Of a DNA stretch of 12,400 bases, positions 6,101 through 12,400 are shown piece after piece. Within the stretch, counting starts at the first letter, position 1, and each line of letters starts with the position of its first letter. The notes under the pieces were generated by a model. The model worked only from the letters and a program-made list of their open reading frames with translations, had not been told where the DNA came from and ran no database searches. Source of the DNA: Acidobacteriota bacterium. GTDB taxonomy: Bacteria; Acidobacteriota; Terriglobia; Bryobacterales; Bryobacteraceae. Both the position numbers and the translations under genes were made by a program. The stretch lies in the NCBI GenBank assembly GCA_021788955.1, contig JAJYKC010000018.1, positions 1 to 12,400 on the forward strand, given 5' to 3'.

Positions 6101-6915
6101 GACAAATCCACGCCGTACAGGGCTTTTTTACGACTCACCCGGTATTCACGGTTCCAGAGTTTGCTGCATGGTACGCCTCCTGCCGGCAGACGGGCGAGCG
6201 GACGGTGGAAGCGCTGTTGGCTTATCACGTGAAGCGAGGACGTCTGGTGCATGTTCGCAAAGGCCTTTATGCCGCTGTATCCCCGGGTTTCTCCGCCGCT
6301 ACCATGCCGGTTGATCCTTATATTGTGGCGGGCAAGCTCACGGCGGACGCTGTTCTGGCCTACCACACGGCCCTTGAGTTTCATAGCCGGGCCCACTCCC
6401 CGATGCATGAGTTCTACTTCCTGACGGGCTTGTCGGCGCGCCCGCTGGACTTTCGCCGGATGCGGTTCCAGCCGGTACACCCGCCTGCTGTCCTGAGGGC
6501 ACGGGAGGCGGAATTCTCAAACGTTGACTCAATGGATCGCATGGGGACCAGCGTTCGGGTGACCAGCCTTGAGCGGACGATGGTTGACGTGCTAGACCGG
6601 CCGCGATTCGGAGGGGATTGGGAGGAAATCTGGCGCAGCCTGGAAAGCGTGGAATTCTTCGATCTCGATGCGGTCATTGGCTACGCGCTGCGGCTCGATA
6701 ACGCGACCACGATCGCCAAGGTGGGGCTCTTCCTGGAGCAGCACCGGGACGGTCTGATGGTGGAGGACCGCCATCTTGAACGGCTTCGGAAGAAGAGGCC
6801 CCGGGTGCCGCATTATTTATCGCGCGGTGACCGGCGTTCCGGCAAACTCGTCTCCGGCTGGAACCTGGTTGTTCCGGCCGAGGTCCTCGACCGGCGCTGG
6901 CAGGAGATCACGTGA
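6088..6915 (+). CDS. abiEi: AbiEi-family antitoxin / transcriptional repressor (type IV TA)
   Basis: The protein has 275 residues from ATG 6088. Residues 1-62 form a winged helix-turn-helix of the AbiEi type (FTVPEFAAWYA..., ending in the wing VHVRKGLYAAV). The rest is the antitoxin domain, including DPYIVAGKLTADAVLAYHTALEFH at 77-99 and the highly typical VTSLERTMVDVLDRPRFGGDWEEIWRSLE at 158-186. Family members repress their own operon and counteract the paired nucleotidyltransferase without a tight protein-protein complex (type IV). The start lies inside the right arm of the operator, only about 11 nt from the predicted transcription start, with no Shine-Dalgarno. An in-frame GTG at 6082 is an alternative start. 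Its stop overlaps the toxin start (GTGA, 6912-6915), which implies translational coupling. Codon choice is more mixed than in the flanking genes. Confidence 0.88.
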   Translation: MFVNRQIHAVQGFFTTHPVFTVPEFAAWYASCRQTGERTVEALLAYHVKRGRLVHVRKGLYAAVSPGFSAATMPVDPYIVAGKLTADAVLAYHTALEFHSRAHSPMHEFYFLTGLSARPLDFRRMRFQPVHPPAVLRAREAEFSNVDSMDRMGTSVRVTSLERTMVDVLDRPRFGGDWEEIWRSLESVEFFDLDAVIGYALRLDNATTIAKVGLFLEQHRDGLMVEDRHLERLRKKRPRVPHYLSRGDRRSGKLVSGWNLVVPAEVLDRRWQEIT

Positions 6916-7886
6916 GGTTGTCTGCCCAGCGGCTGCAGGGAGAAGCGGAGGCCACCGGGTTCCGCACGGAGGTACTGGAGAAGGTGATCCACCTCCTGTA
7001 TTTGCTCGGGACGATCCAGACGCATCCGTTCCTGGGAGGGAAGCTGACGCTGAAGGGCGGCACTGCACTGAACCTGTTCCTGTTCGACGTACCGCGATTA
7101 TCGGTTGACGTGGACCTGAACTATGTGGGCGCTGTGTCGCGCGAGGAGATGATGGCCGAACGGCCCAAGCTGGAAGAAGCCCTCGGCGCAGTCTTCGCGC
7201 GGGAAGGTTACATGACGGCGCGGATCCCGGCGGACCATGCGGGTGGCCGGTGGGCCCTTCGATATCAAAGTGCGCTCGGCGGGGGCGGCAATCTCGAAGT
7301 AGATCTGAACTACATGTTACGTTTGCCGCTCTGGCCGCCCGCCCCACAGGACTCACGCTCGCTTGGAACGGTGAAAGCTTCGGGAATCCCGCTGCTGGAC
7401 GTGCACGAGTTAGCAGCGGGTAAGTTCGCCGCCCTGCTGGCCCGGACGGCGAGCCGCGACCTTTACGATGCGCATCGGTTGTTGACGCAGTGCCAGTTTG
7501 AGCGCGACCGGCTGCGGGCCGCCTTCGTGGTTTATGGAGCGATCAATCGCAAAGACTGGCGCACGGTTTCTCTTGACGATGTGAAAGCCACGCCAGCCGA
7601 GGTTCGAAAGCAACTCCTGCCCACACTTAGACGAGGCGCCGTGAACGGTGCCGAGCGAACGGGTGAGTGGGTGGCGCGACTGATCGCGGAGTGCCGCGAC
7701 GGTCTTTCGGCTCTGCTCCCGTTGAACGGCGCCGAGCGAGAGTTTCTGGATCGCCTCCTCGATCACGGCGAGGTGGAACCCCGGCTGCTCACCGGTGACG
7801 CCGACCTCGCAGACCGGATCCGCAGACACCCGGGAATCGAATGGAAGGCGTGGAACGTCCGGCAGTTCAAGGGTGGTAAGCCCTGA
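6912..7886 (+). CDS. abiEii: AbiEii-family nucleotidyltransferase toxin (type IV TA)
   Basis: The product is 324 residues of the AbiEii/DUF1814 nucleotidyltransferase family. Motif I is KGGTALNL (G49, G50) followed by RLSVDVDL with metal-binding D66 and D68. Motif II is LEVDLNY (D131). Motif III is HELAAGKFAALLARTASRDLYD, with K171 and R182-D183-x-x-D186. All expected catalytic residues appear intact, so the toxin is probably active. Characterised relatives transfer nucleotides; the mycobacterial relative MenT3 modifies tRNA acceptor ends and arrests growth. AbiE systems can cause abortive phage infection. The start is the GTG at 6912, overlapping the antitoxin stop by 4 bp, and no separate ribosome-binding site or promoter is needed. 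The specific RNA target and acceptor cannot be read from sequence. Confidence 0.88.
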   Translation: MRLSAQRLQGEAEATGFRTEVLEKVIHLLYLLGTIQTHPFLGGKLTLKGGTALNLFLFDVPRLSVDVDLNYVGAVSREEMMAERPKLEEALGAVFAREGYMTARIPADHAGGRWALRYQSALGGGGNLEVDLNYMLRLPLWPPAPQDSRSLGTVKASGIPLLDVHELAAGKFAALLARTASRDLYDAHRLLTQCQFERDRLRAAFVVYGAINRKDWRTVSLDDVKATPAEVRKQLLPTLRRGAVNGAERTGEWVARLIAECRDGLSALLPLNGAEREFLDRLLDHGEVEPRLLTGDADLADRIRRHPGIEWKAWNVRQFKGGKP

Positions 7887-7942
7887 GACCGGGGGACTTA
7901 CCTCGCTGGGGAACCGAGGGGCTCGTACTTTCGATACACATA

Positions 7943-7972
7943 TTTTCATGAGCGGATCGGGAGTTATGTAAT
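7943..7972 (+). promoter_or_regulatory. Candidate promoter of the sensor-kinase operon
   Basis: In the A+T-rich part of the gap after the toxin gene, TTTTCA (7943-7948) and TGTAAT (7967-7972) are separated by 18 bp, placing a start site near 7979, about 32 nt before the kinase GTG. Other registers (TAATAC at 7969) are possible. Read by eye only. Confidence 0.33.
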
Positions 7973-8010
7973 ACTGCGCACAGGCGGAGGGAAGGCCGCC
8001 GGGGAGCGCG

Positions 8011-10875
8011 GTGGAGACGGGCGGGATGGGACGAGTGGGGCTGCCGGCGCCAGATTTCAAGACGCTGTTTGAGGGGGCGCCGGGGTTGTACCTGGTGCTT
8101 ACGCCGGATCTGCAGATTGTCGCGGTAAGCGATGCTTTCACCGAGGCGACGATGACGCGGCGCGAGGAGATCCTAGGGCGGCATATCTTCGAGGTTTTCC
8201 CGGAAAATCCGGACGATCCGGAGGCGATGGGGGCACGGAACCTGCGCGCGTCGCTCGAGAAAGTTCTGGCGACGGGAACAGTGGACGCGATGGCGGTGCA
8301 GAAGTACGACATCCGGACGCCGGCGGCTGGCGGGGGATTCGAGGAGCGGTGGTGGAGTCCGGTGAACAAGCCGGTGCGGGGCGCGAGCGGGGAGATCGAG
8401 TTCATCATCCATCGCGTGGAGGACGTGACGGAGTTCGTGCGGCTGATGGCGGGCAGCACGGAGAAGATGGAGGCGGAGATTTTCCTGCGGGCGCAACAGT
8501 TGCAGGAGGCGAACCGGCGGCTGGAGAAGCTGAACAAGGAACTGGCGGAGGCGAACGCGAGGACGGTGGAGGCCGAGCGGGTGAAGAGCGAGTTCTTCAC
8601 GAACGTTTCGCACGAGCTGCGGACACCGCTGACGCTGATTCTGGGGCCGGTGGAGAGTCTGCTGGGCGGGGACCGGGGCGAGTTGCCGGGCGGGCAGCGG
8701 GAGGCGATCGAAACGATCCACAACAACACGCTGCGTCTGCTGCAGATGGTGACGGGCCTGCTGGATTTCTCGAAACTGGAAGCGGGTAAGTTCCGCGTGA
8801 GGCGGGAGCCGGTGGATATCTGGGCGCTGAGTTACTCGGTGGTGTCGGACTTCGGGCCGCTGGCGGAGCGTAAGGGGCTGGCACTTAGTATCCTCGCGGG
8901 CGCGAACTTAGGGCCGGTGTTACTGGACCGGTACTTATACGAGCAGATTCTTTCGAACTTACTCGCCAATGCAGTGAAGTTCACTCCCGCGGGCGGGAAG
9001 GTGTCGGTGCTGCTGGAGCGGGAAGGGGAGAAGCTGCGGCTGACGGTGCGGGACACGGGATGCGGGATCGCGACGGGGGAGTTGCCGCGGATTTTCGAGA
9101 AGTTTCACCAGGTGGAGGGCAGCTCGGCGCGGCGGTTCGAAGGGACGGGGCTGGGGCTGGCGGTGGTGAAGGAGTTTTGCGGGCTGCTGGATGGGACGGT
9201 GACGGTGGAGAGCCAGCAGGAGCAAGGAAGCGCGTTTGTGGTGGAGCTGCTGGCGCCGGCGGCGAAGGAGGGGGAGAAGGCGGCGCGGCATCCCGTGCAA
9301 GAGCACCGGGCATCGGTGGGAGAGCCTGAGGGCACACAGGGTGGCCGGGGCGCGGACAAAGTACTTATCGCCGAGGATAACCCGGAGATGGCGGCCTATA
9401 TCGGGTCGCTGATCGAGAATATGTGCCAGTACCGGCTGGCTAAGGATGGGGAAGAAGCTCTGGAGATGGTGCGGAGCTGGAAGCCGGACCTGGTGCTGGC
9501 GGACGTGATGATGCCGAAGGTGAACGGATTCCGGCTGTGCCGGCGGCTGAAGGCGGACGCGGGGACTCTGCGGCTGCCGGTGGTGCTGTTGACGGCGCTG
9601 ACGCACCGGGAAGCGTTGATTGAGGGATGGGAGGCCGGGGCGGACGATTATCTTTTCAAGCCGTTTCATCCGCGGGAGCTGGTGACGCGGGTGCGTTCCA
9701 TCCTGGATCTGCATCGGGATCGCCGGGAGGCGGAAGAGGAACTGTTGAAGGCGCAGGAGAGGGTGGCGGAACTCGAGCGGGAGCGGATGCGGGGAGCGCT
9801 GAAGGAAAGCGAGGCGACCATAAGGACGCTGCTTGAGACGGCGTCGCAGGGGATTCTGGCGGTGGACGAGGCGGGCCGGATTGTGCTGGCTAACCGGATG
9901 GCGTACGAGTTGTTCGGGTACCGGCCCGGGGAGCTAATCGGAAGGCGAGTGGAGGAGTTAGTGCCGGAGCGGTTACGCGAGGCGCATGTAGAGCATCGGG
10001 CGGAGTTCATGGCTAGTCCGAGGACGCCCGTGACGGGCGACGGGGTGAGGGAGTTGCGGGGACTGAAGAAGGACGGGAATGAATTTCCGGTTGAGGTAAG
10101 CCTGAGCAGCGTGAAGAGCGGGCGGGGTCCGCTGGCGGTGGCGTTTGTGACGGACATCACGGTGCGCAAGCGCTCGGAGGACGCGCTGCGGACGAGCGAG
10201 CAGGAGTTGCGGGCACTGGCGGCGCGGCTGTTGACGGCGCAGGAGGACGAGCGGCGGCGGATTGCGCGGGACTTGCACGATGAAGCGACGCAGCGGCTGG
10301 CGCTGTTCTCGATCGAGATCGGGAAAGTGGCGAGGGAGACCGGGGCGACGGCGGTGGAGCTTCGCACGCGGTGCCGGAAGCTGCAGGAGGAAGTGGTGCG
10401 GCTGTCGGACGAGATCCGGCGGCTGTCGCACGGGCTGCATCCGCCGGAGCTGGAGGACCTGGGGCTGAGCGCGGCGTTGGAGGAGTTGTGCGAGGAGTTT
10501 GGGCGGGCGCACGGGATTCGGGTGACGCTCGAGGGGGAATCGGCGGCGAGCCGGGCGGTTGGCTCGTGTTTGTATCGCATCGCGCAGGAAGCGATGCAGA
10601 ACGCGAGGCGGCACGGGCATGCAACGGAGGTGAAGGTAAGGCTGCGCGGCGGGGACGGGCGCGTGGAACTGGAGGTGCAAGACAACGGGGTGGGCTTTTC
10701 GGGGGAGGCGGGGACGAAGCCGCGCGGGCTGGGGATTGTAAGCATGCGGGAGCGCGTGCGGTTAGTGCAGGGGAACCTGACGATTGAGACGGGAGAGGGG
10801 CGCGGCACGACGGTTCGGGCCGTAGTTCCCGTGGACAGAGGAGAGGATGAAACGACCGCGGATAGTGCTGGGTGA
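8011..10875 (+). CDS. Double hybrid histidine kinase (PAS-HisKA-HATPase-REC-PAS-HisKA_3-HATPase)
   Basis: This 954-residue protein has no transmembrane segment and should be cytosolic. Domains in order: PAS-like sensor (about 14-145); coiled coil (about 150-195); HisKA with HELRTPL and phosphoacceptor H201; HATPase with N320 region, DTGCGI (D348) and GTGLGLA (G378); receiver (450-565) with acidic pair E455/D456, phosphoacceptor D498, T528 and K550; a short coiled coil; PAS (about 600-725); HisKA_3 kinase with ERRRIARDLHDEATQ and H756; and a second HATPase with N864, DNGVGF (D891) and RGLGIVSMRERV. Every signature residue checked is present, so both kinases look active. The start is GTG 8011 (GGGGAG just upstream), with ATG 8026 as alternative. 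The 3' end overlaps the response-regulator gene by 29 bp. The HisKA_3 module is the class that normally phosphorylates NarL-type regulators. The signal sensed is unknown. Confidence 0.9.
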   Translation: METGGMGRVGLPAPDFKTLFEGAPGLYLVLTPDLQIVAVSDAFTEATMTRREEILGRHIFEVFPENPDDPEAMGARNLRASLEKVLATGTVDAMAVQKYDIRTPAAGGGFEERWWSPVNKPVRGASGEIEFIIHRVEDVTEFVRLMAGSTEKMEAEIFLRAQQLQEANRRLEKLNKELAEANARTVEAERVKSEFFTNVSHELRTPLTLILGPVESLLGGDRGELPGGQREAIETIHNNTLRLLQMVTGLLDFSKLEAGKFRVRREPVDIWALSYSVVSDFGPLAERKGLALSILAGANLGPVLLDRYLYEQILSNLLANAVKFTPAGGKVSVLLEREGEKLRLTVRDTGCGIATGELPRIFEKFHQVEGSSARRFEGTGLGLAVVKEFCGLLDGTVTVESQQEQGSAFVVELLAPAAKEGEKAARHPVQEHRASVGEPEGTQGGRGADKVLIAEDNPEMAAYIGSLIENMCQYRLAKDGEEALEMVRSWKPDLVLADVMMPKVNGFRLCRRLKADAGTLRLPVVLLTALTHREALIEGWEAGADDYLFKPFHPRELVTRVRSILDLHRDRREAEEELLKAQERVAELERERMRGALKESEATIRTLLETASQGILAVDEAGRIVLANRMAYELFGYRPGELIGRRVEELVPERLREAHVEHRAEFMASPRTPVTGDGVRELRGLKKDGNEFPVEVSLSSVKSGRGPLAVAFVTDITVRKRSEDALRTSEQELRALAARLLTAQEDERRRIARDLHDEATQRLALFSIEIGKVARETGATAVELRTRCRKLQEEVVRLSDEIRRLSHGLHPPELEDLGLSAALEELCEEFGRAHGIRVTLEGESAASRAVGSCLYRIAQEAMQNARRHGHATEVKVRLRGGDGRVELEVQDNGVGFSGEAGTKPRGLGIVSMRERVRLVQGNLTIETGEGRGTTVRAVVPVDRGEDETTADSAG

Positions 10876-11497
10876 CGACCATTCGTTGATGCTGCGGGGC
10901 ATCGAGACGCTGTTGGAGGGCAAGTACGAGATTGCGGGGTTGGCGGAAGACGGGAAGTCGCTGGTGGAGACGGCGCTGCGGCTGAAGCCGGACGTGGTGG
11001 TGCTGGACATCAGCATGCCCCTGGTAAACGGGATCGACGCGACGAGGGAGATCCGGCGGGCGCTGCCCGCGGCGAAGGTGGTGATCCTGACGATGCATCG
11101 GAACGCGGTTTATCTGCGGAAGGCGCTGGAGGCGGGGGCGTCGGCGTACGTGCTGAAATCCGGGGCGGCGGAGGAGTTGCTGACGGCGGTGGAGGAGGTG
11201 CTGCAGGGACGGGCGTATATGTCGCAGGATTTCCGCGAGGAGGCGGAGGCGGCGATGGCGCGGGCCGGGAATAAGCTGACGCGGTCGCCGGCGGAGTTGA
11301 CAGCGCGGCAGCGGCAGATTCTGCAGTTGGTGGCGGAGGGACGGCAGAACAAGGAGATCGCCGAGATACTGCATGTGTCGGTGCGGACGGTAGAGTTTCA
11401 CCGGAGCCGGCTGTTGAGTAAGTTAGGGGCGAGCAGCGTGGCGGATTTAACGAAGTTCGCGATTCAGGAAGGTCTGATCTCGGCGGAGGCGGAGTAG
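10847..11497 (+). CDS. NarL/FixJ-type response regulator (REC-LuxR HTH)
   Basis: The gene encodes 216 residues. The receiver domain (about 4-120) has the acidic pair D10/D11, phosphoacceptor D54 in VVLDISMP, T82 and K104 (YVLKSG). A LuxR-type helix-turn-helix lies at about 148-212: ELTARQRQILQLVAEGRQNKEIAEILHVSVRTVEFHRSRLLSKLG carries the usual T-x-R-[QE]-x-x-[IV]-L and NKEIA...S-x-RTVE-x-H signatures. It should bind DNA as a dimer when phosphorylated. The start ATG overlaps the end of the sensor gene and is preceded by AGGAG (10839-10843) inside that gene, so the two are co-transcribed and probably translationally coupled. The cognate kinase is most likely the C-terminal HisKA_3 module (H756) of the upstream protein. 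Target promoters are not evident. Confidence 0.93.
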   Translation: MKRPRIVLGDDHSLMLRGIETLLEGKYEIAGLAEDGKSLVETALRLKPDVVVLDISMPLVNGIDATREIRRALPAAKVVILTMHRNAVYLRKALEAGASAYVLKSGAAEELLTAVEEVLQGRAYMSQDFREEAEAAMARAGNKLTRSPAELTARQRQILQLVAEGRQNKEIAEILHVSVRTVEFHRSRLLSKLGASSVADLTKFAIQEGLISAEAE

Positions 11498-11948
11498 GGC
11501 GCCATCGGGTAAAACGCGGATTAACAGCAGGATAGGATGTGGAAAACTAGTGCTCGCCACAGGTGCATTGAGCGGGGCGCGAGGCGGAAACTCAAGGAAG
11601 AGCCGCTCGAAAAAAGAGCAGATGCCAAAGCCCTCTCCTGTCGCACCGTGTGGGCTTTGAGGGATCTTCCGGGCGGTTGGGAAGGTGTGGTTGTGAACCC
11701 AGAGTCACGGCCGTACCGCCCACCCGCCTGGTTTTCGCGGCCCTCGTACTGAAAGAGGCATCGAGTGGAACATCGGACTTTGGCCGCTGTGAAGTTGGCG
11801 CCTTTGCGAAGCGAAAAGGCCAGCCGGGCGGATGTGATTGCGAGGGGCAGCTTGGTAGAGGTCCTGGCCGGGCGAAATAGCGGCCGGAGGCGGAGACGGG
11901 GCATGCTTGTCCTGGTGAATCCGGGTGGGGAGTGTAGAAGGCCGGAAG
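11498..11948. other. Gene-poor region with serial inverted repeats (possible structured RNA)
   Basis: No convincing gene is present. Plus-strand frames at 11537-11752 (71 codons) and 11765-12001 (78 codons, GTG start with AGAGG upstream) have no recognisable domain, and minus-strand frames here are Ser/Pro/Arg-rich shadows. The stretch has more balanced base use than its neighbours and several inverted repeats: GAGCGG 11570-11575 with CCGCTC 11603-11608; the competing GCTC 11605-11608 with GAGC 11616-11619; CAAAGCCC 11626-11633 with GGGCTTTG 11652-11659; GGGCGGT 11671-11677 with ACCGCCC 11715-11721 (enclosing TGGG/CCCA); and GCCTTT 11800-11805 with AAAGGC 11815-11820. It could be a long structured leader of the downstream nucleotidyltransferase gene, a separate small RNA, or decayed coding sequence. 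It matches no riboswitch consensus I could recall. Confidence 0.4.
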
Positions 11949-12011
11949 ATGGAAACAGCAACGGTGAATCCGGCAGTGGGGGGCGGACTGAGAGAGAGTA
12001 GGAATCCTGGA

Positions 12012-12400
12012 ATGCGGAAGACGAATACAAGGGCATTCGGGGGGGACGCACACCGGCGGGCGGGGGTGGCGAAAGGAACGCCCAAGTCCGCGCGCCGGTG
12101 GGGCGTCCTCTTGGCAGGCGGGGACGGAATGCGGCTGCGGGAGTTGACGCGGTTTATCTGTGGCGACGAGCGGCCGAAGCAGTTTTGTCCGCTGCTGGGC
12201 GAGGAGACGCTGATCGAGGAGGCGCGGCGGCGGGCTGAGCGGAGCATTGAAGGGGAGCAACTGCTTTACGCGGTGACGAGGACTCACGAGGATCACTACG
12301 AGCAGGTCTTGGGGAAGCAGAGCGGGCGGAGGATCGTGCAGCCGTCGAACCGGGGGACTGCTCCGGCGATTGTTTCGGCGTTGCTCGATGTGCGGGAGCG
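12012..12400 (+). CDS. Mannose-1-phosphate guanylyltransferase-like nucleotidyltransferase (3' partial)
   Basis: The frame is open from 11919 to the end of the window. From ATG 12012, 129 residues are visible. WGVLLAGGDGMRL (residues 30-42) is the nucleotide-binding G-G-x-G-x-R-L signature of sugar-phosphate nucleotidyltransferases. GDERPKQFCPLLG (51-63) contains the PKQF motif, whose lysine contacts the product in ManC-type enzymes. QPSNRGTAPAI further on matches the conserved EPxxRNTAPAI stretch. Such enzymes make GDP-mannose from mannose-1-phosphate and GTP, feeding polysaccharide and glycan synthesis. The start is uncertain: ATG 12012 (AGGA eight bases upstream), ATG 11949 and GTG 12066 are all in frame, and the conserved core begins only at about 12096. 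The C-terminal half is outside the window, so fusion to an isomerase domain cannot be judged. Confidence 0.75.
   Translation, partial: MRKTNTRAFGGDAHRRAGVAKGTPKSARRWGVLLAGGDGMRLRELTRFICGDERPKQFCPLLGEETLIEEARRRAERSIEGEQLLYAVTRTHEDHYEQVLGKQSGRRIVQPSNRGTAPAIVSALLDVRE

Noticed and set aside
7901..7919. Possible terminator hairpin after the AbiEii gene (CCTCG/CGAGG)
   Set aside because: The stem is only 5 bp with a 9-nt loop and no T-run follows, so it cannot be distinguished from chance.
7410..8729. 439-codon minus-strand frame across the toxin and sensor genes
   Set aside because: It crosses two unrelated well-supported plus-strand genes, is Ser/Arg/Pro-rich and shows no domain.
9666..10808. 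380-codon minus-strand frame opposite the sensor kinase
   Set aside because: It is Ser/Arg-rich shadow sequence; the plus strand carries the PAS, HisKA_3 and HATPase motifs.
11540..11665. c-di-GMP-I or cobalamin riboswitch upstream of the nucleotidyltransferase
   Set aside because: Isolated similarity (CACAGG, GCCAAAGCC) was noticed, but the order and spacing of the conserved elements of either class do not match.
11907..11936. MLVLVNPGGE peptide resembling the start of CsrA
   Set aside because: The resemblance ends after ten residues, and the following residues lack the CsrA beta-strand pattern; the frame reaches a stop soon after with low-complexity sequence.
11521..12051. 176-codon minus-strand frame in the gene-poor region
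   Set aside because: Composition is Ser/Pro/Arg/Leu-rich with no recognisable motif, and it runs into the start region of the nucleotidyltransferase gene; no ribosome-binding site was identified.

Overview
The window is high-G+C bacterial chromosomal DNA with tightly packed genes on both strands and no rRNA, tRNA, CRISPR array or insertion sequence that I can see. Codon use in most genes is dominated by G-ending codons (GCG, CGG, CTG, GAG). The mix of a glycine-oxidase-like protein, a HipA-like kinase, a lysine/alanine-rich histone-H1-like protein, an MltD-type lipoprotein and a sugar-phosphate nucleotidyltransferase of the GDERPKQF type suggests an Acidobacteriota genome of the Solibacter/Bryobacter kind. 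That placement is an inference from gene style, not a database result.

Layout. Positions 2-862 (+) hold the 3' part of a ThiO-like FAD amine oxidase. It meets a HipA-like kinase (859-1698, -) tail to tail, sharing TTAG. A divergent 79-residue unknown protein (1810-2049, +) then meets an H1-like protein (2046-2594, -), again through a shared TTAG. Upstream of that, also on the minus strand, lie an MltD-like lytic transglycosylase with LysM-type repeats (2689-4374), a secreted BON-domain protein (4614-4952) and an unrecognised 260-residue protein (4987-5769).

Positions 6040-7886 (+) form a compact AbiE type IV toxin-antitoxin cassette. The antitoxin/repressor AbiEi and the nucleotidyltransferase toxin AbiEii overlap by GTGA. 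The promoter is a 61-bp near-palindrome whose right arm contains the antitoxin start codon. Codon use is more mixed than in the neighbours, which fits acquisition by transfer.

Positions 8011-11497 (+) encode a two-component pair: a soluble 954-residue protein carrying two complete histidine kinases of different classes separated by a receiver and a PAS domain, followed with a 29-bp overlap by a NarL/LuxR-type response regulator. The likely logic is that the first kinase phosphorylates the internal receiver, and the second (HisKA_3 type) phosphorylates the separate regulator. The next 450 or so bases carry no convincing gene but several inverted repeats. The window ends inside a mannose-1-phosphate guanylyltransferase-like gene.

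The signals most worth a second look are the symmetric AbiE operator-promoter with an almost leaderless start, the double-kinase sensor protein, the bipolar acidic/basic H1-like protein with internal duplications, and the structured gene-free stretch before the nucleotidyltransferase.
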